This document shows, one piece after another, positions 55,204 to 64,000 of a stretch of DNA of 64,000 nt; positions within the stretch are counted from its first letter, which is position 1; every line of letters begins with the position of its first letter. This DNA is from Calamus simplicifolius (Eukaryota; Streptophyta; Magnoliopsida; Arecales; Arecaceae). The position numbers and the translations under genes are program-made. Below the pieces are notes generated by a model, which was not told the DNA's origin, searched no databases, and worked only from the letters and a program-made list of their open reading frames with translations. Location of the stretch: the NCBI GenBank assembly GCA_900491605.1, contig UESW01001596.1, forward strand, positions 279,369 through 343,368, read 5' to 3'.

Positions 55204-56786
55204 ATGGCTGCCTCATCTTCCCAGCCTCCGGTGGGGTCTGATGTTCCAAAGGGCTTTGCATCACCGTGGAATCGGGGCCGCAATGGTGGGTTTGAATGGG
55301 TTTCGCCTTTGCCTTCTCCAGTGGAGGTTGCTGAATTGGAGCGACTGTTTCCTGACATCATTCAAGCTCCCAAGCATCTCCGGAGGTGGAGGCTGATCGT
55401 TGGAGGCATCAAGCTGTATTCATTCGAAGCTTGGCTCGTTGGATTCCGCCTGAGACTTTGGTGCGTGAGTTCCACCGAGCTAGAATTTCTGGGGATATTG
55501 AAGCAATTGCCTTGGCGAATCGATACTATTTGCTGAGATTTGATGATGCTAGTGCTCTGCCTCTCGTGCTTGGGCGCCCCTGGGTTGTGAACGGCCAGCC
55601 TCTGGCTATTGCTGAATGGAAAGAGGAGTTCTTCCCTTCGGAGAGCTCCATCGTCCAGGCTTTAATCTGGATCCGTCTTCCCCTGCTTCCTCTTAAATTT
55701 TGGTCTGACGAGATCCTTACTTTGATTCTGGCGGTGGCTGGGCAATTTCTGTTTGCTGATGAAGCTACTAAGATCCGAAAGCGGGGAAGCTTTGCTCGAG
55801 CATGTGTCTCCATTGATCTGAGCAAGCCTCTCCGGCCAGGGGCTCGTATCAGGGGGACTGGAGCTCCGTTTTGGCAACAATTCTCTTATGAGCATCTTGA
55901 AAACATCTGCAGTTCTTGTGGTTCTCTGCACCTCTCCGGTGGATGTGGGGAAGCTTCTAATTCTCTGCTTAGTCGTCTTCTCTGATATATGGCCCATGGA
56001 TGGAAGCGGTTCGGCGGAGGAAACCCCCTCAGGGTGTGCAGTTTGCCCCTTCGGTCTCTCCTGCTTCTGGTTTGCCAGCGTCTTCCCCCCTGCTCCGAGG
56101 GATGGTTGGCAACTTCCGAAGAAAGTTGCACGGAGACAGGCGGGTCGCGGGTGGTTGGCCTGGTATCTTCCTCTGGTGCTTCGACTCAGGCTTCTTCCTC
56201 GCCTAGTCTGAAGCCATGTTCTACTGTCTCTGTGTGCCATTCTGTCTCGGGTGGGCCGGCTGCAGCTAGGGAGGGTTCTCTGCTGAAGGTTGGTTTGAAT
56301 GCTGCTTCTGGTGTGCCGGGAGGGGGGTTCTGTGCCGGTTTGGTTTCTAAGTGCCGGAAGGGTGTTTCTGTGCCAGTTGGAATGAAGGAACTGTCTCTGG
56401 TCCCTGGGTCTTAGTCCTTAGTTTTAGTTCCTGTTATGTCTGAAAGTTTGGAATGTCCACCTAACCCATTTGGGGGGCTGAAGCCCCAGGGAGAAGCCCA
56501 TTCGGGCCCATCTAAGAGGGCTCGGCCGGTGGAGTCTCAGGTGCAACGAGTGGTCTCCAAGGCATCTAAAGCTAAAGGGAAAGCCCAGATTCAGGGTAAA
56601 AGCAGTGCTTCAGCTCCCTTTACTTTCACGGCCTCGAAGGATTTACCTACCGGATCGAGGTTGCAGAAATCCCGTCGAAGAGATTGTCTGGCCACAGGGT
56701 CTGCCTCAGGGATTTCTCAGCCAGATCAGGTGGACGGTTCGGTCCATGAAGCTGCGGTTTCCCTACTCAAGGGAGCCATTTTGTAG
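55204..56786 (+). pseudogene. L1 ORF1 protein (RNA-binding), frameshifted
   Basis: The start MAASSSQPPVGSDV matches the position of the second copy's start. The frame moves at about 55380, continuing as WRHQAVFIRSLARWIPPETL, GRPWVVNGQPLAIAEWK and ARACVSIDLSKPLRPGARI, a DUF4283-type domain. A CCHC knuckle follows (CSSCGSLHLSGGC, one residue shorter than the canonical spacing). Another frame change leads to the conserved YGPWMEAVRRRKPPQG near 55986-56033. The C-terminal part is low-complexity and basic (SKASKAKGKAQIQGK). ORF1 proteins of plant L1 elements bind element RNA; this copy cannot make a full protein. Confidence 0.8.
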
Positions 56787-56929
56787 GATTGTTCAGTTAT
56801 GGTCAGGGAGTCATCTATGGGGTTGGATGGTAGTGTTATTGGCCCGACGGGACTTCCAGTGAATTCTGATCATCTTGAGGAGTAGGTGACTAGGGACTCT
56901 GGTGGTGTCCCGCCTTCCCTACACTCTGC

Positions 56930-59900
56930 ATGAAGATTCTCTCATGGAACGTGCGAGGGGCCCAAAAACCCTCGTTTTGCTCCTCCTTTGGGAGGCTTCA
57001 GCAGCTTCATATGTTTGATATATGTATCCTAATGGAAACTCGCCTATCTGGTGACAGCTTGGCTTGGATTCGGCGGCAGATTTCTAGATCTCGGGAATCT
57101 TATGCTATGGAGTCAGCTGGCCTTTCTGGTGGTATCCTGGTGCTTTGGAGACCTGATAAAATTAGAATTGATGCCTTTCATAGATGTGGGCAGCAGGTGG
57201 CTTTGGTTATTTTGGAGGGATCTTCTGATCCTTGGCTTCTGTCTGGGGTATATGCCAGCACTGACTTCAGGGTCCGTCGGGTTTTGTGGGAGGAGCTTCT
57301 CCTGCTTATTGGCCAGGGATTTCCTTCTCTTATTGTTGGGGACTTTAACTGCATTGTGGGGGCTACTGAGAAAAGAGGGGGAAGGCAGGTTAGGGGATCT
57401 ACGGATATTGCGGAGTTTAGAAACTTCATCTCATCGGCTGGTCTTTTGGATTTGGGGTTTGCGGGATCCCAGTTTACCTGGTGCAATAATCGCTAGGGTT
57501 CTGCTAGAGTTTGGGAGAGACTGGATAGGGCTCTGGCTTCCTCCAATTGACTTCAGCGATTTCCTTCTGCTACTGTTACTCACTTGGCCAGAATTGGTTC
57601 GGATCATTGTCCTATTCTTATTTCCACTGAGGAGTCTACTCAGCAGACCAGACAATTTAGATTTGAGAAGTTCTGGACTTTTTATTCTTCGGTTAGGCGC
57701 ATTATATCTCAGGTTTGGCGATTGCCTTTTAGAGGGTGTGCCACCTATAGACTGTTCAGACGCCTTCTCATTGCTAGCCGCAGGCTTTCTAGTTGGAATA
57801 GAAGGGAGGTAGGGGACATTGTCAGGCAAGTGGAGCACGCCGAGTCCACTGTCTCTTTTTTGCAAGCCAAGGAGGACCAGGACAGGTTCCTTGTCGAGTC
57901 TGATCTGTCTACCCTCAGATCCACTTTGGCTATCCATCATTCTCTTATGTTGCAGCAGGAAACTTTTTGGAGGCAGAAGTCTCGTGTTCAGTGGATCAAG
58001 GAAGGTGATCATAATACGAGATTTTTTCACCAGACTACCTTACGTCGTCATGCCGCGAACCGCATCAGATGCTTAGTTGTTGATGACGGTTCGTTTCAGG
58101 ATGATCCTCAGGCAATTAGGGACCAGTTGTTTCATTTCTTCCAGTCGAGGTGGACTGAGATTTCTGGGGAGGGGATCCCTGTTTGTCCTGTTCAGTCATC
58201 CTGTAAGGTTTCTGCTATCGAGAATGACTCTCTTACCATGCCTTTTTCTATGGAGGATATTCGTCTTGCTTTATGGGATCTTGGTCCGGATAAGGTCCCG
58301 GGGCCGGATGGGTTTCAGCCCTTCTTTTTTCGCCATTATTGGAATATTGTTGGCTCGGATGTTGTCTTGGCGATCCAATCTGTTTTTCTGAATACTCATG
58401 TGCCTTCTGACTGGAAGCGGACTTTTATTACGCTGGTGCCCAAACGGCCTGACGCCTCCTCTCCCCAGCACTTCCGGCCTATCAGTCTGTGTACCACTTT
58501 ATATAAGGTCTGTGCTCGTCTTTTGGTCTCCCGGATGTCTCCAATCGTTCCTCGCCTTATTTCAATGGAGCAAGGGGCTTTTCTCAGGGGCCGTAGTATC
58601 ACTGATAATGCCTTGTTAGCCCAGGAGTTTATGCATGACTTGCAGAGAGCAACTAGCCATCAATGTCTTATGGCTATCAAGATTGATATGGAAAGAGCTT
58701 ATGATAGACTGAGTTGGGAGTTTCTATGCCGGTCCCTTCATGAGTTTGGGTTCCATGTGCGCTTTGTTGACTGGATGATGGAGTGTATCCATAGGCCGTC
58801 TTTTTCTCTTCTTATTAATGGGAGTCAGACGGATTATTTTCATTCTGAGATGGGCCTGAGGCAGGGTTGTCCTCTTTCTCCCTTCTTATTCATCCTCTCA
58901 GCGGATGCTTTATCTCGGGCGCTGTCTTTGGCCCAGCGGAGGACGGCTCTTATTCCTTACTTTGCGGGGCCCCGTGGTCCCTTGCTGTCCCACTTATTTT
59001 TTGCTGATGACTGTCTATTCCTGGGAAAGGCTTCTACCAGAAATGCCACCACTTTTGCCACGGCTCTTCTGTCCTATTGTCGTGCCTCCGGTCAGAGAGT
59101 TAATCTTAGCAAATCTATGATCTGTTTCAGTCTGAGGACTCCTCCATCTTTGAAGAGGTCTATTTCCGACATTATGGGTATTCATGTTCAATCTGATCAG
59201 TTGTCCTACTTGGGGATTCCGATTTCTGGGAGGTAGCCTCGATGCTCGGATTTTAGTGACCTTGTGAGGTGTATTTGCCACCGTCTCGATGGTTGGCAGG
59301 TTTCTGGGCTTTCTATGATGGCTAGGATTATTCTCATTCGCTCGGTATTATCTTCTATGCCGAGTTATCTTTTAGCTAACACTGCCATTCCCCGGGCCTG
59401 TTTGAGGAAGATTGAGCGACATTTTCGGGACTTTCTCTGGGGATCTATGCAGGATGGTCATGGTTTTCATCTTTTGTCCTGGGACATGGTCTGCATGCCA
59501 ATTTCTGAGGGTGGGCTTGGTATCCAGTCGCTCTCTGCCAGGAGAGAGGCGTTGATGGCTAGGCATGCCTCCAGATTTCTGCTTGATCCGCATTGCTTAT
59601 GGAGTTCCTTCATGAGGGCCAAGTATGGCGACTGGAACCCTTCCTCTTTTCCTCAGTCTACTCGTGGGTACTCTTTTTATTGGAAAGAGGTTTGTCGGTA
59701 TGCTCCAACCATTTTGAACTGCACCTCTTGGATGATTGGAAATGGGACTTCGGTGGATATCACTCAGGATGCTTGGATAGCGGATCTCCCCCTGTTTCAC
59801 TGGCCAACCTTTGTCAGTTCGGATATTCCTTAGGGTATGCGGATCAGTGGCTTAGTTTCCATAGATCGTCTTGCTTGGTCTGTATCGAGGGTATCTAGTT

Positions 59901-61055
59901 TGTTTGGGGATGAGTTGGGCCGTCGTATTCTCTCTATCCCTCTTTGTCCGGGAGCCACTTCTGATACTAGGGTGTGGAAGCGTTTGTGCTTTTCTCGGGC
60001 TCCTCTTAGGGACCTCCTATCTATCTGCTGTCCTCTTCCTCAGCAATCCATGGAACTGGACTGGGTTTGGCATTTTCCTGTGCACCCTAGAGTGAGGTTG
60101 TTTATATGGAAGTTAGCATGGGATGTTCTTCCTACTTGCTCCCTTCTCTCTCGGCGTGGTTTGTGCATTCAGCCTATATGTCCATTATGCGGCCTTGAGA
60201 TGGAGACGTCAGACCATGCTATCTTCCATTATCCCAGGGCTAGACAGATTTGGCAGATTTCTGGGAATTCTCCTTGGGACTCTGATTCTGATATCCACCG
60301 TATTTCTTTTTTGAGACTGCTGAAGGAGGTCACTGGGAGGGGTAGCAACCAGCAGGGTCCTGTGTGGGCTTATATTGCATATCAGATCTGGTTATCCCGT
60401 AACCGAATCCTTTTTTCTGACATGATGGTTCCTTCCGGCAGAGTTGTCAGATCGACTGCCTCCCTTTCAGCGGAGTACGCTCTTCATCATGGCTCTCTTA
60501 ATTCTGCAAATCCTGGCCTCTGGACTCCCCTGCTGCTCTGGCAGCGAACCGATGTATGGTTTTTATTGCTTGGGAGCCCCCTCCTCCAGGGTTTGTTAAA
60601 ATCAACTTTGATGGAAGTGTCCGCGGTAGATGTGCTGGTGCGGCTTTTGTTATTCGTGGTGCGGATGGTCGGATGCTGGCGGCAGGTGGCCTTGGATTAC
60701 TTGATTTATCTGTGCCTCTTGCCGAGTTGCATACAGCTTGGATTGGTATTTCGTATGCTATTCGGGCCCTGGGAGCCCATAGTATTATTATTGAAGGTGA
60801 CTCCATTACGGTGGTTCGATGGATCAGGCAGGAGCCCTGTTCTCTCTTGCCTTCCATCCCTTTGATGTATGATATCCGCTCTACCATCTCGGAAGCTCGT
60901 CATGTTCATATTCGACACATCTTCCGCGAGGCCAATGCTGCTGCTGACTGGATGCTGGCCGTGCGGCTTCTCAGTCTGGTGTTTGGAGCTGGAAGGAGGG
61001 TGATCCTTGTCCTAGTTTCCTTACTCAATTACTGTATAGTGATATGTCGGGTGTA
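56930..61055 (+). pseudogene. L1 ORF2: endonuclease-reverse transcriptase-RNase H, interrupted
   Basis: Apurinic-like endonuclease: MKILSWNVRGAQ, METRLS, VGDFNCI, then SDHCPIL. Reverse transcriptase: GPDGFQPFFF, LRQGCPLSPFLF and the catalytic FADD at 59000-59011 (intact). A zinc-binding-like CPLCGLEMETSDHAIFHY follows. The frame stays constant from 56930 to about 60550 and is cut only by four stops, at 57494, 57548, 59234 and 59831. It then shifts into an RNase H domain (NFDGS, AELHTA, EGDS, FREANAAADWM), an L1-lineage trait known in plants. A further shift near 60957 precedes the C-terminus. Dead, but catalytic residues are preserved, so inactivation looks fairly recent. Confidence 0.9.
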
Positions 61056-61104
61056 ACCCATTCCAGGGTGATTTAATCATCTGTTTGTACAAAAAAAAAA
61101 AAAA

Positions 61105-61651
61105 CCTAGCTTGCATAATATTATACAAAATTAGCTTTATCCAGTACCTTGGTGAAACTACTTGAATTTTGACCAAGTGAGAGACCGCCGAGTTGTCAAT
61201 GATGCAATTCCATGAGGCGATCTGAATCATAGGTTTAACGAGTGTGGTGGCTAAATTTAATATAAAATTAAATTTATATTAAATCAAATATAAATTTAAT
61301 TTTATCCATAATTTAGTTTTACCTTATCGTATAAAAACTTCATCTTCAGATCATGTGAGACTAATTTTATGATGCAGCGAATATCTTTCGCTTTTAATAT
61401 CAAAATTCATAATTATCAAACTAGAATTAAAATAAAGTTTTGATGTACTATGACCTTTATTTTATTTAAAAATCTAGATCTACATATATTAAAATATTAT
61501 TGGCATCAAAACAAAATTTATAATAAACTAATGAGTATTTGTCTCATGGTTGCTAAATAAAGCCAAAGAACATATGCACAAATACGAATATCAATGCATA
61601 TAATCAAAATATTTCTCAATGATTTAACCTGAATTGGGGCTCTATACCAAT
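61105..61651 (-). other. AT-rich remnant next to the LTR with primer-site-like sequence
   Basis: On the minus strand TGGTATAGAGC (61639-61649) follows the LTR end by two bases. It is the initiator-Met-tRNA primer site TGGTATCAGAGC of Copia elements with one base missing. Downstream (towards 61105) no gag is recognisable. Confidence 0.5.
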
Positions 61652-62146
61652 TGCTAAAAATTAAATTTGAAACCTTTGGTGAAAACTATCACCATGAAGC
61701 CCAAGAATCATTCATGTTCAGTCATCAAGAATTAATAAATATAAACGGAAGCGTACCTAAATTTATATTGCTTGATTGCTCTTCAGAGTCGTGCGGTTGG
61801 CCTTCCAAATCAACACGTACTCCAGAGAGCCCTTTAGAATTTTCTTTAGACTATTCTTTTTGATAATGGGATTCAGAGAAGAAGATCATACATACGATCC
61901 AAGGACCATAACCACTATATATAGATAACTTATCATTATCTTTTGGTATTTCTATTTTAGTCCATCATAAAAATAGAAATAACCCCTTAGATTCCTATAC
62001 ATTAAAGGACCATACCTTATCAGATACATTAAAGTTTAAATTACTGAAACCTTAGCTGATTACTTTTAATTGGACTTAATCTCATTTGACAGTTCACAAT
62101 ACAATTATTTCATATATAAGCCCAATATTAAATTAAAAATTCAACA
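61652..62146 (-). mobile_element. Copia-type LTR, 495 bp, minus strand
   Basis: On the minus strand it starts TGTTGAATTTTTAATTT and ends TTAATTTTTAGCA (TG...CA), with CTATATATAGTGG at about 61913-61925 as TATA box and a Met-tRNA-like primer site right after it. No matching second LTR was seen in the window, so this is a 5' LTR of an element otherwise lost. The open frame 61651-61863 (+) is antisense to it and not a gene. Confidence 0.6.
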
Positions 62147-63319
62147 CCGACGTTTGACTTCTCTTCTAATCAGCTACTTAGCGGTCAGGATTTAGAAAAC
62201 ATATGACATAGAAAAAGAAAATAGTAATACTTTTGAGAGTATCTGTGAGTTGGCTAACTAGAAGTACATTGTAATTAAATGACAAGACATAGAAGACATT
62301 ACTTGAGTTGTGAAACATTTTCTAATGACTCCGATAAAGATAAAAGGAGGACGGAAGATGATCAAGTGCCCCTAAATTTGTGATCACATGAGAAAGAGTT
62401 GAATTAATATTCAAAATTGACATTAGCTAATGGTGCTAGGTGATCATTAGATTTGGAAATAGCATTCTAATTACACTTGCATTTGAAGCAGGGCCTTAAA
62501 AACTACTGTACATATTTTAAACTAAAAGCATGATAAAACCATGCTTATTGTTTGATGCTCCAGCAAAGGGAGGGGATTTCTTTTCAAATTCCAGGTAACC
62601 ATTATTTTTGGCTTTCAATTGACCAGATGGATAATCCATGATAGTCTAACATTAGGCTTTGGTATGGCCAACATTGCAGTACTCTTCACAAATAGGTTTG
62701 GGACATCAATTGTCTGGTCTGAATTATCTCAGCTTTAAATTACTACCTATATTAGTAACAAGGATCATAATATCAATATATAAGTCCTGAACAATTATAA
62801 TGCCCTTTTTGTACTGCTTCTCTTAAAGAACTAGAGAATACATTTTGCTAGCAATTAGCAGAGGTTCCATGGCTAAGACTTGAGTGTGAACATGACTAAA
62901 AGCTTCATTTAACCTCATTAAAAATTGACACATTTTTCTCTATGTTGCATTCATTCTAAAGTTCTTTGGAAAAATCATGTGCATAACGGTAATTACGAGT
63001 AGGAGGCTAGCTCTTCCAAAATTTCCTCCATAAAATTGAAATAGAGAGCCAGATTATCAGTGACAAGGTTTCTTTTCAATCGACAACTTTGGGCACAACT
63101 CTTGAAAAACTTTTATTTGTACTCTATTATTTTAAGGTTGTTTTGTATATCCAACGTACAAGCTTGTTGATAGTAAGTTATATGTAGTTGCTACTAATTC
63201 ATGTGCGATATAGACGGTTAAGAAGGCCATAAAAATTTTAACCCATCTGAATTAAGATATGACAACAAACAACTCTCCCAAACAATCTTCAAATTCCAAG
63301 ACCATTAATGAAAGTTAGT
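62147..63319. other. AT-rich intergenic DNA, nothing recognised
   Basis: No open frame, repeat or RNA gene that I can support. Confidence 0.5.
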
Positions 63320-64000
63320 AGTAGCGATTTCTGAGCGATTTCCGTGCGATTTCCGCATGATTTTCGTTGCTATTTTCGTGTAAGTCTTGCTCTCCCTCGT
63401 CGATAGCTGTGGTGTTTTGGCGGATAGGTGTGGCGACTTCTTCTTGCTGTGGCGGAGTTACAGGGGATTTGCTACAGTGATTTTGACCGCCCGGTTCTTA
63501 AAGCACTCTTCCTTTGCTTTAAGATTTGGGATCCGGCCGTTTCTTCCGCCTGATCTCCGGCGATCTCCGCCGGCTGGGTTTCTCTCTTCATCCGTGCTCT
63601 CGTCGTGTGGCTCTTGTTTTCCCTATGGCCTCCGATGGAGCTGCGGGAGGTCCAGCTTCGAGAAGAAGGGGATTTGAGCAGGGGTTTAAATGGGTCTCGT
63701 CGTCTCCCTCTCCGGCGGAGGTTGCGACACTTGAAGCCTGTTTTCCGGCCATCGTCCAGGTCCCAGAAATGCTGTTGGAAGAAGAAATGTCCGAATGGAA
63801 GCTCAGGGCAGTCCTCGCCCGCTCTTTCATGAGGTGGGTTCCGGCCGAAGCCTATATCAGGGAATTCCGCAGAGCTGGGATCTCGGGTTCTATCGTCCCA
63901 ATCTGCCTCTCATTCCGTTGCTATATCTTCCGATTTGAAGACCCGGGAGCATATGAGCTGGTTCTCAATCACCCGTGGGTGGTTAATGGCCAGATAATTG
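63320..64000 (+). mobile_element. L1-type LINE, second copy, 5' end (continues beyond the window)
   Basis: The 5' UTR with GCGATTTCTGAGCGATTTCC, then GCTACAGTGATTTTGAC and GTTCTTAAAGCAC, is homologous to the 54985-55203 region. It is in the same orientation as, and about 8.3 kb downstream of, the first copy's start. The body continues past 64000. Confidence 0.85.
63623..64000 (+). CDS. L1 ORF1 protein, N-terminal 126 codons (open to window end)
   Basis: Begins MASDGAAGGPASRRRGFEQG and reads without interruption to the window edge: FKWVSSSPSPAEVATLE, LARSFMRWVPAEAYIREFRR, LVLNHPWVVNGQI. It aligns with ORF1 of the first copy (FEWVSPLPSPVEVAELE, SLARWIPPETLVREFHR, LGRPWVVNGQ) but has no frameshift in this stretch. 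That copy is broken at the corresponding W-R boundary. RNA-binding role by family. Whether the rest of the element is intact cannot be seen here. Confidence 0.8.

Larger units (their letters stand above)
54975..61104 (+). mobile_element. L1-type LINE, near full length, inactivated
   Basis: A 5' UTR with iterated GCGATTTC/GCGACTTC motifs, ORF1 (DUF4283-like plus CCHC knuckle), ORF2 (endonuclease, RT, zinc-binding region, RNase H) and a terminal A-run (61091-61104). The octamer ACCTAGCT at 54967-54974 and 61104-61111 is a possible target duplication, short for L1. Both ORFs are broken. A second copy of the same family starts at about 63320. Confidence 0.88.

Noticed and set aside
57051..57812. 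253-codon and other long frames overlapping L1 ORF2
   Set aside because: Shadow frames; the true frame carries the endonuclease and RT motifs.

Overview
This is plant nuclear DNA, most likely from a monocot and plausibly a palm. The evidence is AT-rich intergenic DNA, long TE-filled introns, GC-rich first exons of the kind seen in commelinid monocots, and three genes that read as ordinary angiosperm genes. The species is inferred, not shown. Most of the 64 kb is transposable-element sequence of several ages; coding exons occupy only about 3.2 kb.

Host genes. (1) 4280-14221 (-): N-terminal three exons of a GEM-like/FIP1-like GRAM-domain gene, with a 9.2 kb intron 2; the last exon or exons were not found and should lie left of the window. 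(2) 33221-35335 (+): a complete three-exon F-box/LRR auxin co-receptor of the AFB4/AFB5 clade, with a one-base deletion in exon 1. (3) 47021-53127 (-): a six-exon FSH-family serine hydrolase with a TE-filled 4.7 kb intron and a one-base deletion in the last exon. Two one-base deletions in otherwise well-conserved genes could be assembly errors or recent decay. The three genes show no common pathway and no operon-like layout.

Layout. 1-1.2 kb: RTE LINE fragment. 1.2-5.3 kb: copies of a short palindrome-ended element embedded in (TA)n. 4.5-13.7 kb: the GEM-like intron with tandem repeats and fold-back elements. 15.2-23.0 kb: a rearranged Ty3/gypsy composite with three full LTRs, a truncated LTR, two gag starts, an integrase tail and a hairpin-rich repeat array; its two right-hand LTRs form a 1.1 kb inverted repeat. 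24.0-27.7 kb: a fold-back element, a gypsy-like LTR and an RTE relic. 28.9-31.1 kb: a 2.2 kb solo LTR (Copia-type) inside an older tandem duplication. 33-35 kb: AFB gene. 40.1-40.4 kb: hAT MITE with a perfect 8-bp target duplication. 48.1-49.6 kb: LTR-derived segment inside the hydrolase gene. 51.4-52.0 kb: RTE fragment. 55.0-61.1 kb: near full-length L1-type LINE. 61.7-62.1 kb: minus-strand LTR with a tRNA-Met-like primer site. 63.3-64 kb: the 5' end of a second, better preserved L1 copy that runs off the window.

I see no clearly new multi-gene biological system. The most original signals are the palindrome-ended element always next to TA microsatellites, the gypsy hairpin array whose stems change in a pairing-preserving way, and the inverted/tandem LTR architecture around it.
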